Positions 11,271 to 23,638 of a stretch of DNA of 64,000 nucleotides are shown here, one piece after another. The stretch comes from Physcomitrium patens (Eukaryota > Streptophyta > Bryopsida > Funariales > Funariaceae): positions 13,993,329-14,057,328 of the forward strand of contig NC_037260.1 of NCBI RefSeq assembly GCF_000002425.4, given 5' to 3'. Position numbers and translations under genes: made by a program. Each line of letters starts with the position of its first letter. The stretch's first letter is position 1. The notes under the pieces are model-generated. The model made no database searches. It was not told the origin of the DNA and saw nothing but the letters and a program-made list of their open reading frames with translations.

Positions 11271-14200
11271 ATGGAAGATGAAGGGGAAGCTAGCTCAGCG
11301 TCGGGAAGGGTTGAAATGTCGGGAGAAGGGGATGTTTGTGAGAACTCGAGCAGAGAGGATTCAAAGCTTGCCGAGGACACCAGTATTGAGCAACAAGGCG
11401 ACGCTAGCGTGGAGAAGCTTACAGAGCCTGAAGTTGCTACCTCACACGTATTGCAATCCCCGTTTTTCGTTTTGTCGTTTTTTCCTATTCAATCAGCTAG
11501 AAGAATTTTGCTTGAATTTTCTTCACTCGCCAATCCGGGTCGAGGATTCGGGGGGGGGGGGGGGGGGGGGGGGTTGTTTATCTGGAATGGCGGGCTAAGT
11601 CAATTTGTTTTTGCAATTATCGGTAGCTCGACACAAGGAGCTCTCTGTTCTGTTGAACCAGTTCTTTGTTGAATTCGTAAATCTCCAGCCATCGCCCTCG
11701 CTTTCAATTGACTTCTATGGAATGATGTAGCAAAGATTGCTTACTTTTTTGCTTCGAGATTAGAAAATGACGTAGAATTCCCAACCACAAACTGGGTTAG
11801 AAAATGATTCCTTCAACAAACTTGGATGTGGGTTGCAGAATCCAGGGGAAAGCACGGATGCGAGTGAGAAGAAGAACTTCCCCACGTTCACATCGGGGAA
11901 GCGAAAACCCGAGCTGGAGGATCTTCAGGAAGCAAATTCCATCCGTAATGACGAGCGAGGGGATTCAGGAGGAGCTGTACATAAGAGTGAATCAACACCG
12001 ATTGCTACTACTGGCAACGAAGGCAGCGCCAGTGCGACAAGGGACGCAGAGGAGGATCCAGTGCAGGAGGTCATAGAAGCTGGGTCCTTCGTGGGCACTG
12101 ACGATCAGTCCGAGCGATCCCCGGCAGATGACGTTTCGGAGGCATCATCATCCTTCGTGCACGTCTCCAGAGGAGGGTATGAGGAGCGGAGCACGCCGCA
12201 GCTGGAAGACAAGGAGAGCAGCAGCAGCAGCAGCCTAGAGAAGGAATGCGAGTCTGTGGTGATGGAGATTGCGGAGCGCCTCTCGCAGCTGCGTAGCATC
12301 GGCAAGTCTGCAGAATCCGCCCGGAAGTATAACTTGGAGCCTCCAGGTATAATCCTCGCCACAGTGTTTGCTCTTTTCTCTATTCTATTCTATCCCACCA
12401 AACCCGGTGCTTGCATGCTGTTCTCGGCGTCTAGAGAGAGACTTGCAGGTCTGTGTCGGTGTTGAGGGTCAAGAAAGGTGGAGAGATGAACCCATGAACA
12501 TGAATTCAACTTGTGTTTTACAAATTCATTGACCTGAGTCCCATTCCAGGAAGTTATTTTAACAGAATTGTGTCGTGTTTTTGTTAAGATGTGTTTTTGT
12601 TGTGTTTTCTTTTCAAGTCGTGTTTTTTCATTGATTGGGTTTTTATCTTGCTATTGTACAAATATTTTCTATTAGATGCAAATATGGAAGAAGTGGATTT
12701 AGACAATGATATGTCAAGTGTGTTGGGACCAAAACGACTTGATTTTGAGGTGATTGATTTTGATCAATTTGGAGTTCAACCGCCGGATTTGCCATTAAGT
12801 GAAGACTCCAAGCATGAAGGAAAAAAGACAAAGTTAAACCATGGGATGGTTAGCTTGCATGGCAAAAATGTTGGTGTCGTACTTGAGCAAGGTTGGTCTT
12901 TTGCATATTGTTATAGTGTAGTCTTAGTGTATTTTTATTTAATGTTAGGTGGAAAATATTATTGCATTTGATGTTTTGATTAAATTGATTTTTATTTTTT
13001 GATTTATAAAATATCAAATTTGTTCATTAAGGATTTGATTATGATTCTATATGTTTCTATCTACTAGAATATTTACACAAAGTAATTATGTTTTATTAAC
13101 AATTGTGTTATGTGTAGGAATGAAGGAACTACATGACAATCCTAAAAGGACAAGTTCAAAGGAACCATTTGGAAAGAAGCAACTTCGAAAAGATCAAGGT
13201 ATTGAACATGGTATAGATACTTGCATTATATTCAATAAAATCAATTTTAATGATTTATTGTATTTTTTATTTCAAAAAATAATTATAAATATAATTATCT
13301 AATAATTATGCAACATAATGGTTGAACAATATTGATAGAAATATATTTATAAATATAGAATTGAATTAATAATTTAATTTTTTAATTTCAATTTTTTTAA
13401 TTATTATTTTTGGTATTAAGTGTAAGTGGTAAATATTTTTGGACATGGTTTTGATGATTTTCAGAGAACAAACGAGATTTGGAGTCTCGACTAAGTATTG
13501 GTAAAAATTTGGAGTCTAGATTGAGCATTGGAAGCTCCAAGCCTCGACCATTAGAAAGTACTATGAAGTTGAAGAAAGTGAATGAATCTACAATTGGAAG
13601 TAAGATTTATTCTACCTATTTATGTTCTTGTTTGATATTATTATTTTTCAATTTTTTTTTTTATAAAGTATTTATTTCATTACATTAAAAAAGATTATAT
13701 TATAATACTTGTATTATTTTAGGTATTTTTGTTTCAAAGTAACATGTTTTTATTATTTATTTTTATTTTTATCTCATTTTTATAACGTATTATTAAATTG
13801 TTGTTTGGTATTTGAAAGCAATAGATAACACTTTAATTAAATTCAATTATTCATCCTAATTATTAACTTTGTCTTTTGGGTGATTATTTTTGTATAGGTC
13901 CTATAAGAAAATCAAGCAATAAAATACTTGTAACTCAAAAATCTTCTCCAATTGAAGAAACTCCAAGACGTCATATACATGTAGATCTTAATCAACTCAT
14001 TCAAAAACAAGCAAGACAACTTGATGCAATTTGCAACCGAGTAGATTTATCTACTGCACAATTAAAGGAGCAATCCAAAAGACATGAAGAATTCAAACTT
14101 AAACTTGATGTTGAATGTGGAGAGCGATTACAAAATGAAGTAAAGATGATGGAGTTGCATGAAATATTGCCCACCATGGAGGATAAATTGAAGAGTTTGT

Positions 14201-15613
14201 ATGATCAAGTATCATTATTGAAGGTACAATTTGAGGAGCAAATTGACTTAAAGAACAAGCTTGAAGAACAATTGAAAGAAGATCACAAGGAAAAGATTCA
14301 TCTTTTTGTACAAATGGAGAAGGAGATTGATGTGAGGAATAAACTTGTAGAAGATTTGCAAAATGAAAACAAAGAAAGGGCATTGCATAGTGCACAATTG
14401 GAGCAACAAATAAGGTTGCATGAAGCATTAGAACACAAGCTTGAGGAGGAAAGAATAGAGCGATGGAAAAGTGATGCAAGATTGATGGTGCTTTTTGAGA
14501 TGCTACCTAATATGGAGAAAAAAATGGGTGAGTTTTCTAACCAAATAGAGTTGTTGATTGTGCAACTTCATGGACAAATCAAGTTTGTAAAAGAACTTGA
14601 GGAGAAATTAGACCAAGAATGTAGAAACGGGGGACAACTTATGACAAAGTTAGAAGAGCAAAAAGTTACCTATGAAAGGTTGGTGCACAAACAAGAGGAA
14701 GAGATGAAGTTTAGGAAAGAACTTGAAGAGAAGGTGGACCAAAAATGCATGGAGAAGATGCAATATGTGGTGGAAATAGAAGAACAGAAGAAATTGCATG
14801 AAGAATTAAGACATCAATTGAAGAAAGAGATTGAATTGAGAAAAGAGCTTGAGGAGAAGTTAAATGAAGAATTTAAATTGCATACAATAAATATGAAGAA
14901 CCAAAATACAATATATAAAGAATTGGCACAAAAATTAGAAGAAGAGCAACAAGAGCGGCTGAAGTGTGAAATCAACATGAAAGGATATTATGAAAGATTG
15001 TCCAACAAGGATGAACAATTAAAGGAGATCCAAGACCATGTCAAGTCATTGGGTGCTCAACTTCAAGAGCAAATAGAGTTGAGAAGGGAACTTTTAGAGA
15101 GGTTGGATCAAGATTGGGAGAATAGAAGGGAAAGTGATGCAATGGTATCCAAGCATTCAATGGCATGGTTAGAAGAGAGATTGGAGTTTGCAAAGTTTCT
15201 GGAAGAACAAAAAGTGTTGTTGGCAAATCAAATGAAAGAAGCAGGGAAGCAGAAGAATGTGCCCAAGAAGAAAGTTAGATTTCTTCATCATGTAAGCTCA
15301 CTTCTCAATGAAACTAATTAGTCAATTTGATTTTCTGTTTCTCAATAACAGTCATGAAACTTCTTATTAGACATGTAAGAGCTTTATTTTTCCTCTAACC
15401 TTTCTTTTATGTAAAATTACATGATTGAAGGTAAACAATTTGGAGGTGCCATCAAATATCACAAAATCCGCAGACGTTGCAGTCAATGCTAAAGATCAAG
15501 CCATAAAGCAAGTATTGTGGACACTGTTTCAAGCCTTGGGTCTAGGTATTGGACTGCTGTACTTCATTGTTTCATACAATGATCACATGTTGATTCCTTT
15601 ACAACCAACTTAG
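11271..15613 (+). CDS. Tail-anchored coiled-coil protein, candidate plant KASH (LINC complex) protein
   Basis: Seven exons: 11271-11447, 11839-12346, 12676-12891, 13118-13198, 13465-13599, 13898-15291 and 15431-15613. Phases agree at every junction and the total of 2694 nt gives 897 residues. Residues 1-230 are acidic, serine-rich and probably disordered. About 400-815 is one long coiled coil built from repeated phrases such as EELRRELEEKLDQE-like heptads. Residues 865-884 (VLWTLFQALGLGIGLLYFIV) form a single membrane span, and a 13-residue tail ends in LQPT at the stop. A long coiled coil, then a C-terminal span, then a short tail ending Pro-Thr is the layout of plant outer-nuclear-membrane KASH proteins (WIP, SINE, TIK), which usually end xVPT or similar and bind SUN proteins. 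The name is inference from architecture; another tail-anchored ER protein is possible. The first exon could extend upstream. Confidence 0.78.
11550..11573. repeat. 24-G homopolymer in intron 1 of the KASH-candidate gene
   Basis: An uninterrupted run of 24 guanines on the coding strand, about 100 bases into the first intron. It has clear G-quadruplex potential. The exact length may be uncertain because homopolymers are error-prone in sequencing. Confidence 0.9.
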
Positions 15614-18600
15614 CTAAATTTCCACTTGGTTTCATTTCATTCATTTTGTCCCTGTACGTTAATTTTGTACCATATACTATACCTTCTATCAAACTTGTAA
15701 GTGTATCCTTTGTAACCAGCATAGTATAAGTTGAAAATGACTTGTGGGTTGTGTATTTTATGCAATATAAGATCCTTCAATCTTGTACTTCAATATATCC
15801 ATGTCTTGTATCTGTTCTTGATGTTATACCATTGATTTTTTTCTTTTGTTTTGGGTTTTTTCAGTTTTTTTTACATGCATTAGGATGGTTTTTTCTAATG
15901 GATAAAGATCTTTGATACTTTTGGTTACATTGTATAGTACTGTAAATGCTATGCAAGTGAATCCAATTATTATTATTATTATTATTTTTGCCCCTTCAAA
16001 CATTTTTGTTGCTACTATATTTTGAAATTCTACGTTTTTTAAGACTTGAAGTTCGTCTGATCATTCAATACTAGTCTCAAATATTTGAATCCTCAAAAAT
16101 TTTAAACCTTTTATTATATTTTATTTTTACTTTTTATCTGAAACAAGCATGTGTACCACATTTACTCACTGTTAAATAATTTAAGTAGAATTATGGTCAA
16201 GATTGCAAGTAATTGTCATTTAATCAGTATCAGTAGTATTTGAAGGGGTCAAAATGTTTTATTCATGTTTGTGCAATTTTTGAATTCATGTTGAAAAACA
16301 TATACATACATTATTCTGATTTATTATTACTATCATTATTCAATATTATATGTACTTTATATAAAGTGTCATTGTAGGAAGTATATTGTAACATCTATGA
16401 AACTATTTATTTTTTTTGAAAAAAAAATCTACATAAATATACTGAAACTTGATTTCGTACGTTTCTGTATTTTAGATGATATTTTCTTTACCCAACACTG
16501 TTTTGCAAAAAATAGTTTCTTCAAGTATGTAATTTTTTTTCAATTATGTAATAATTAAGGACTTTAAGAGCTTATATGTGTAGGTTTAAGCGACTTTAAG
16601 GATTTCTTTTAAAGAAATATGTAAGCTTGGACTGTCAATTTATCACTTAAATACAAAATATCAAAACAAAAGTCTCAATAGAAAGCTTCTATGTCCCCAA
16701 TTACATTATGACAAACACCCAACATCAGAAAACATTGACAAACAAATTAATGATAATTTTAAATGTACTTTTTTTCCAACTTCCCATTTGAGTTGTAATA
16801 TTTTCAACTTGAAAATTTAAATATTCCTGGATAGTCTGGATCTAATTAACAATATAGCACCTACTAATGAACAATTGTTCAAAATCAACATTAAGATACA
16901 AATGAATGACTTTATGTCCATCAAAACATCATGATATGTATACATCAAATTTGATCGAAGTATTCAATGAATTGACTACTTTGGTATGAAGCCATCTCCA
17001 CTAAAGTATGAGCTACATAGCCAAAGTAAGGGTTTAGAGAACTTTGAAAGATGTGATCACAAAGATTGAATTATATCATATTTTTTGTTCTTGTATTCCT
17101 TTACCAAATATTCTTGATCTCACTATATTTTTCACACTCAATTTCAAATCCACTCTGCCTTACATCAATATTTCACCCACTTTCATTCTATTTATTATTT
17201 CATTTCTTTTTTTATTCAGCCTACTGTCATTGGTTCAGTGTGGAAATGTTTTAGTTGCTACTCTATCTGATTATTTTGGGCAACTTTGAGAGTTTTGTTC
17301 TGTTTTGTAGAAAACTTAATTGGTATACACAAAGATTTGAAAAATCCAAAAAAGGGAAACAAACGAAAGCTGTTTTGTCCATGTAGTAAATACAAGAATT
17401 GTTTTAATTTATTTTTAATGGTTTCTAACCCAAAAACATATCATCAAGGAACCTTTAAAATAATGTTTAATTTAATCCGTTTTCACAGAATCATCTACTA
17501 AATTAGCATGAAATGTTCGTACTAATGTACATGAATTATATTTTTCAATGAATGTTCAGCTTACAAACTATTGGATTTTTCATCCATCAATCAAGCAACA
17601 AACCATTTGCCAATGACCATGTAATGTGAACATTTTCTAACTTTCAAAGTTTCAAACTTGGCTTACAGATCTCCATTGTTCAAAGTTTTAATGTTTGGCA
17701 ATGTTGCGAAGGTGTAAGCGTTACGTTTTGACGCTGATATGCTGTAATTCCTGTATTACACAATAAAATTGATTGTTGAAACTGTAATGAAATCAAAATA
17801 ATCTTAATCGAAAGACCAGAAAACTTGCCACCCAGAAACACCCATTTGTCTCAGCTCATTATTATCCATATCACCACTCTGATGTTGGAGTTTTTACACC
17901 AAACATTTGATCATCCTGAACCTCACAGGTTACAATATTTCCCAAGAGTTGTATTGTTCCAACGTTCAGGAGATGAAAACAACCTATTCTGGAATCATCT
18001 CATGAGCGGACACACACGGAAAACCAGAGCCTAATTAACTAAATCTTCAATCTATTTTGTAATAAGATGGATGCATGTGGATTCCATCTTCCCACTGCAT
18101 GAAAACTTTCATGAGGTCGGCAAATTCTACCTGTATTCCTTTTAGATGACTTCAAAATACCCTCTCTTCAATCGGCTTACTTGTGTCAACATTCGCAATA
18201 GTGTTGCCAGTGCACAGAAAACTTTTCCAGCGGCTAAATAGAATAGAGAAAAGTATTAAGAAAAGTGAATATACCACAATTTGAGCCACAATTTATACGT
18301 ACACACATATATGTACATACTATTTTTTCATGTTGGATTGACTCACGGGTGGAAAGTACACTCATCTGGATTGCCAGTTGAGAAAATCGCAATCGGATAC
18401 AGCGGAGTTGATACAGTTACGGATGTTGAACGCTGTTGGGAATGTGACAGTTTTCTGTTTCCACGGTCCCAAGGGTCGCATGAATGGAAATTGTCCTTTC
18501 AAGTGCCACCAATTTGGTCAAAAAGCTCCGAGACATCACTGGACATCATCGGGCTTGCCTCTTCCCATGCCCTGGTGCCTTTCGTATCCGCCAAACGATG

Positions 18601-19780
18601 AGTGCCCCGAATCACCATGAACCGGCTGTTGCACCCTTGCAACACCTCTCGTTCAGATGTTTTCCTCGTTCTCTAGGTTAGTTCACAACTGATGTGCTTC
18701 AACCACCAGCACAGTAGCACTTTGTTGAGCTATCCCAGAACTCATGAACCCTAAACTCGGCAAACCCTCTCATGGGCCATGAAGCATGATAGGAATCTCA
18801 CCTGTAGGAATCGCCATCTTCTCATCGGTTTGAGAGCACGCTTGAGAAGCCTTGCTTGGTTCTTTTCGCCTCTTCATGTGGAGACCCGAGGTTCAACTGG
18901 CCAGCTGAGTTGATTGTAGATGATTCCTGCAAGCTTTGAACTACCATATCAATTTGGGGGCCGAGGACCACGCCATGCACTACGACTTGAACTCAGCCTG
19001 TTGCAGTCCACTGATAGAAGATTCTTAAGTGGTGCTGGAAAAGGAATGATTCTCAGATAATCCAACCATGTCAGTACAAGTTGTGATAGCACCTGCTGCC
19101 ATTGCTAGGGTTACCCGTTCGTCTTGGCAAGGCTGATGAGTGGTGGCTCTACCGATGGGTACATACTCAACATCCTCTATTGATCACCAAATGCTTGAAG
19201 GATTCTGAGACTTGTTGCTGTTGAACCTCGTCACAGGTCTCTGAGGCATGTCCGACATGGGCATCCGTTGAATGGTCGTGCTCATGAGTGTGAATCCTTT
19301 TTCCTACTTGTGGGTTGCAGAAAAAGGATTGCTGAAAAACAGGTCATGTTGGATCAGGTGAACCCAAGAGCTGACAAAAAAAAATTACACGCATCCTGCT
19401 TGTCTGGTCTCATTCAAGATGTATGCCTCATTCAAGATGTATGCTGCTTGTTTATCCTTTGAGGTGGTGTGTTCAATCGCACCAGGGTGGCCCTTGCCAT
19501 GCCCTTGAGAACTATACTAGACATAGCTTGAAACCCCTCGATGAGAGAAATAGGTCCATCCAAACATAAATGAATAAATAACAAAATTAACAAACAAAAC
19601 CTCGTTATATCCTCCTGAATGTCAACTACACCTAGAAATCCTCCTCCTAGTGGCTCGAGAGCCTCTTTTGCAAGACCCAAGTAACGGAAACTCACAACAA
19701 CACATAGATACTCCCACTAAACCTCACAGAACATGAACATGGACATGAAATGAGAATGAAAATGAAATGAAATTGGAACC
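15614..19780. other. Spacer after the KASH-candidate gene
   Basis: The first few hundred bases are presumably its 3' UTR. About 15.9-17.7 kb is AT-rich with no coding signal. From about 17.8 to 19.5 kb the sequence is less AT-rich, with several short plus-strand open frames (18281-18601, 18378-18620, 19268-19462). They shift frame and lack motifs, so I see no gene I can support. This part may be an old, eroded gene or element. Confidence 0.55.
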
Positions 19781-19848
19781 GAGGGTGCATCAAATCCTGT
19801 CGACGTAGAGAATTGCATAATTAACTCGCAATCTGTTTGGGTTCCCAG

Positions 19849-20491
19849 TGCAACTGCTGCCACCTGCACCATGCAAGCCATTGCACTGGAGAACCTCCAA
19901 CTCCGCCTACGGAGACTTCTACGTCCGCGTTCCTGCCGAGGTATGTCTCCTCCTCCTCCTCCGCCATTCTTCCTCGCCTCCCTCTATCCTCACTCTCTCC
20001 TGCCTTCCCCTCCACATCCACATGTCTGGAATGACACAACCATGTGCCCTGCAACAGCAAACCAACATGCTTGACCTGAGAAAACCCACCCCTCATAGCC
20101 AGCACCAACACCAACAATAACAACAAGCCATGCGTATGTATGTGTCTTGTCTCATTACCCACTGTATTATGAGAACATAATGAGCCTTGAATTGCAGTGC
20201 ACCAACAACAACAACAACAAGGGCGTGGGTGCCGAAGCCTCCTCCAGCTCCATCTCCATCTCGAAGCCATGCTCCTCCAGGTCCTTCATTGTAGATGGCT
20301 CCACTGCAATAGCAGCAGCAGCAACATCAACAACAGCATCAACAAGGGCAGCGATGAAGGAGGTGCAGGACATGAAAGCAACGCTGGAGTGCCTGGAAAT
20401 GAAGCTCCGATGCAAGACTCCCTCCAAAGCAGGCACTGTCCCAAGCCCTCTTCCTCTCTCTCGCTATCTCACTATTCCAATCTATCAATAA
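19849..20491 (+). pseudogene. Possible two-exon gene fragment, unidentified
   Basis: A GC-rich patch with one exon-like block at 19849-19940, bounded by CCCAG before and GTATGT after. A second block starts at 20198 after TTGCAG and stays open to a stop at 20489-20491. Joined in phase 0, the first block contains AYGDFYVRVPAE. The second has an Asn run, a Ser-rich stretch, an Ala/Thr-rich stretch and a helical segment, MKEVQDMKATLECLEMKLR. I do not recognise a family. No start codon or upstream exon was found, and the last residues run into a TA microsatellite. It could be the 3' end of a gene, a fragment, or chance. Confidence 0.28.

Positions 20492-20496
<5 letters not shown>

Positions 20497-20525
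<29 letters not shown>
20497..20525. repeat. (TA)n microsatellite
   Basis: A dinucleotide tract immediately after the unidentified patch. A second TA tract lies near 20716-20739. Confidence 0.95.
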
Positions 20526-20530
<5 letters not shown>

Positions 20531-21074
20531 TTTCTGCAAATGTATCCTCACATGTATCCAAGGTATAGATTAATTGATTGGTTTGTTAGTTAGTTCAATC
20601 AAAGGAGCAATGGAGAAGATGTGATTGCAAGCTCATGTACAAATGTGTCATGTTGAGTGCTTGAGCATGAATTGTGTGTGTATCACTCTGCTATCCAAGA
20701 GAAACGAAAAGAACATATATATATATATATATATATATGTTAGCATTGTGAGAGTGGGTTAGTGGTGGTGGTTTTCATGGGAACAAGAAATTGAATATTT
20801 TGTTGTGGAATTTGATAATGTGCTGAGTTTTGAATGAATGTGAATGGTTTTGTTGAAACTGATCTGTGATGAAAATTTTTGGTGTTTAGTAGTTGAAAGT
20901 TTGTGGTGGTGGTTTGAATTGTTATTCGTTGCTTTAAATTGACGAATGTATAATGTGTGATTTTAATAAGCTTGACTAGTTGTTATGTGGCTTTTTTCTT
21001 CGTCTTCTTCTAGTGTTTTATGATAAGTTTGCAATAATTTTTTTTTAAAATCATATTATTCAATTTGGTTGTAG

Positions 21075-23533
21075 ATTCTATTGTACCATTGACTTCGAAT
21101 TCTGATTTGGCCTTTTTTTCACCTAAAGAAGAAAAATGCAAAAATTCAAGTGTAAATTGTACATGGAAATGCAATCCAAATGATCTGATCAACAAAAATA
21201 AATATGACCAAATTGAAAAACATGTCTTCCAATCCTCTCATGAACCTATAAAAACAAAATGTATTCAACTACCAAAACAATTGATACATCCCAAGCCATG
21301 GTCAAAATCATGTATTATTAGAGAAGAAGACAATTTACTATTAAGGTATAATATGTATGTATAATGTTATAAAATTACCTTAATATAATATTATAAATAA
21401 TTTATATATGTTTAAATATATTAAAAGTTTGAATTTTTTTTTTGTGGATGAAAATAACAAGAATGATGTTAATAACCAATGATTTAATCAAATGTCCATA
21501 TTTGTTGTATCAATATATCTTGATATTTTAACTTCTTTACAATGCTCGTTGCAGTGAAATAATTTGTAATGAAATTTCAGATCCTTGTAGCAGTTTTAGC
21601 TCTTACAAAGGTTCAAATAAAAATGGTTCTACGAAAAGTAAACCCAATAAAACCTTGCAGTTGAATGCCAAGCAAAAGATCAAAAAACTCAAAAATAAGT
21701 CACCTGAATGTTCAAAAAAATTTCACTTCTCAAAATATTACGGTAAATTGATATCTATAACTGCTTAAGTTTAAAATCATTTTTTTAAAAAATAATAATA
21801 ATAAATTATATGTATATGTAATGTGTTCCAAAAGACAATCATTTAAGTTTTACTAGTTTTTATTGTTATTATTGTCATTACTAGCATGTATTTCAAAGGA
21901 CATTATGAATTTAAAATTCTTCTAGGTTTTGCCACACGAACTTTTCGTCTGTCATTATTTACATTGTATCAATGTAATTAATATTATGAAATTTTAAATA
22001 ATCCTTTTAAATCTATGTGTAGAAATTTTTTCCAAAGGATTTAATCTAAATGATATTTTTCATGGAGAATATCAATGCATGTATGAAAGTTACTTAGAAG
22101 ATATTTTTCCACGTGTTGAATCTCACCTGCTTTCAACTTTCGAAAACTGTTTTGCAACAAATAAAATCAAACCTCCACAGCATAAACAATGTCTAAAAAT
22201 AAGAAACAAAAAGGCCAAAGATAATAAGTTTAGCTCGGATTTTATTGTTTCTAGAAATGAAATTTCAAGTTCTTTTGGAATTGAAAATTTTAATTCTAAG
22301 AAACTAAATGACAGTAAAATTCCATCTATTCTTGAAAATAAAAAAGCCAACCTATCATCTTACTCACAAAGCACCCAAACAATTCTTTTGAAGGAAGAAG
22401 ATAAAACAAACATTCAACAAATCTCAAAAAAAGAAAACAATCTAAATATTCAAACAAGTTCCTCTCAACCACTTTTTTTCAAAGATGAAGATTTGAAACA
22501 AGGTGATGATAAAAGTATATTCAAACCTCAATCACCTTGTGAATTTGATAAAGCACTTAGTCCAAAAGATCAAGATTTGGAACAATATGATGATAAAATT
22601 TTATTTGAACATCAATTACTTGGTGAATTTGATGTGCCATTTGTTTTAGATAAGAAAGATTTGGAACAAGGCAATGACCAAAATTTAGTAAAACCTCAAC
22701 TACCTTCTGAATTTGATAACTCATTAGGTCCAAAACATAAAGATTTGGAACAAATTGAAAATAAAAGTTTATTAAATCCTCAATTGTCTCAAGAGTTTTA
22801 TAAACCACTTTACTTGAAAAATGGAGATTTGAAACAATATAATGAAGAAAAATTATTAATGCACCAATCACTTGGTGAATTTAATAATCCAATTCCTTCA
22901 AGTAATCAAGATTTAGAAGAAAGAAATAATAGAAATTTATTAACATCCCAATCACTTGGTGAATCTCATAATCCAATTTATTCAAAAAATAAAAATTTGA
23001 AAGAAGATAAAAATAAAAATTTGTTAAATCCTCATTCACCTCTAGGATATAATAATCATCTTTGCTTGGTAAATAAAAATTCAAAACAATTTGATGATAA
23101 AATTTTGATAAAACCTCAAATACCTCGTGAATTTTATAAACCACCTTGCCCAACACATGAAGATCTGAAGCCCCAACCACCTCACAAATTTGATCAACCA
23201 ACTTATTTTAGAACTCGACATTTGAAACAAAGTGTTGAAAAAGATGTAATAAAATCTCAATTAATTTGTGAATTTGGTAAAACACTTGGTATAAGAAACC
23301 AAAATATTAGACAATGTGATAATAAACAATCACTAAAACCTCGATTACTTTGTGAATTTGATGTTTTTTTGAGAAAAAACAATTATACATGTGATAATTT
23401 GCCAAGCACTTCAAATGCTTCCATGAGTCTGGATGAAGTAAAAAAATGTGAGAACTGTGTAGATGTTAAATGTGAAAAAAGAGACTCGAGTTGTTATTTG
23501 GAAACCAAATTTGAACTTTTCAGAAAACATTAA
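21075..23533 (+). CDS. 3' exons of an unidentified gene encoding tandem 28-residue repeats
   Basis: Three exons can be joined in phase: 21075-21345, 21555-21742 and 22023-23533. Acceptors are TTGTAG, TTGCAG and GTGTAG; donors are AG|GTATAA and CG|GTAAAT. The 5' end is missing, because the first exon begins inside a codon and I found no convincing upstream partner. The protein is rich in Lys, Asn, Ser and Gln, with no membrane span. In the last exon, about 22478-23380, roughly eleven degenerate repeats of 27-29 residues follow the pattern x4-D-L-x-Q-x4-K-x-L-x2-P-Q-x3-E-F-x2-P-L; the ninth is shortened. A Cys-rich tail (CENCVDVKCEKRDSSC) precedes the stop. I know no family with this repeat. 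Coding DNA is very AT-rich, like the later exons of the KASH-candidate gene. The long open frame, splice sites and repeat selection argue for a real gene. Confidence 0.62.
22478..23380 (+). repeat. Tandem 84-bp coding repeats (about 11 copies)
   Basis: Degenerate in-frame units of 81-87 bases. The protein pattern is better conserved than the DNA, especially the Asp-Leu, Pro-Gln and Glu-Phe pairs. That argues for selection on the protein rather than recent expansion. Confidence 0.8.
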
Positions 23534-23632
23534 TCTTTAAAAATGATTTGGTTTATTTACTTTCTCTTTATAAACTTAGTCCTAAAGTAAATGTGATAAT
23601 AATTTTTTTTTTATTAAAAGTATAAAATGTAG

Positions 23633-23638
23633 AATAAA
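23633..23638 (+). terminator. Probable polyadenylation signal of the repeat-protein gene
   Basis: An AATAAA hexamer about 100 bases after the stop codon. The region is A/T-rich, so chance occurrence is possible. Confidence 0.4.

Noticed and set aside
14099..14479. 126-codon minus-strand frame
   Set aside because: It is antisense to the coiled-coil exon of the KASH-candidate gene. The sense frame has splice support, and the antisense peptide is a shadow of the AAG/GAA-rich codons.
19821..20270. 149-codon minus-strand frame
   Set aside because: Composition is dominated by Cys and Trp runs complementary to CAA/CTC repeats. There are no splice sites or motifs, and it overlaps a better plus-strand reading.
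22557..23201. Two minus-strand frames of 104 and 106 codons
   Set aside because: They are antisense to the 28-residue repeat array and mirror its periodicity, so they are shadows of the plus-strand exon.
22478..23380. Regularly spaced repeats as a possible CRISPR-like array
   Set aside because: The units are contiguous, degenerate at DNA level and in frame in a spliced plant exon. There are no distinct spacers.
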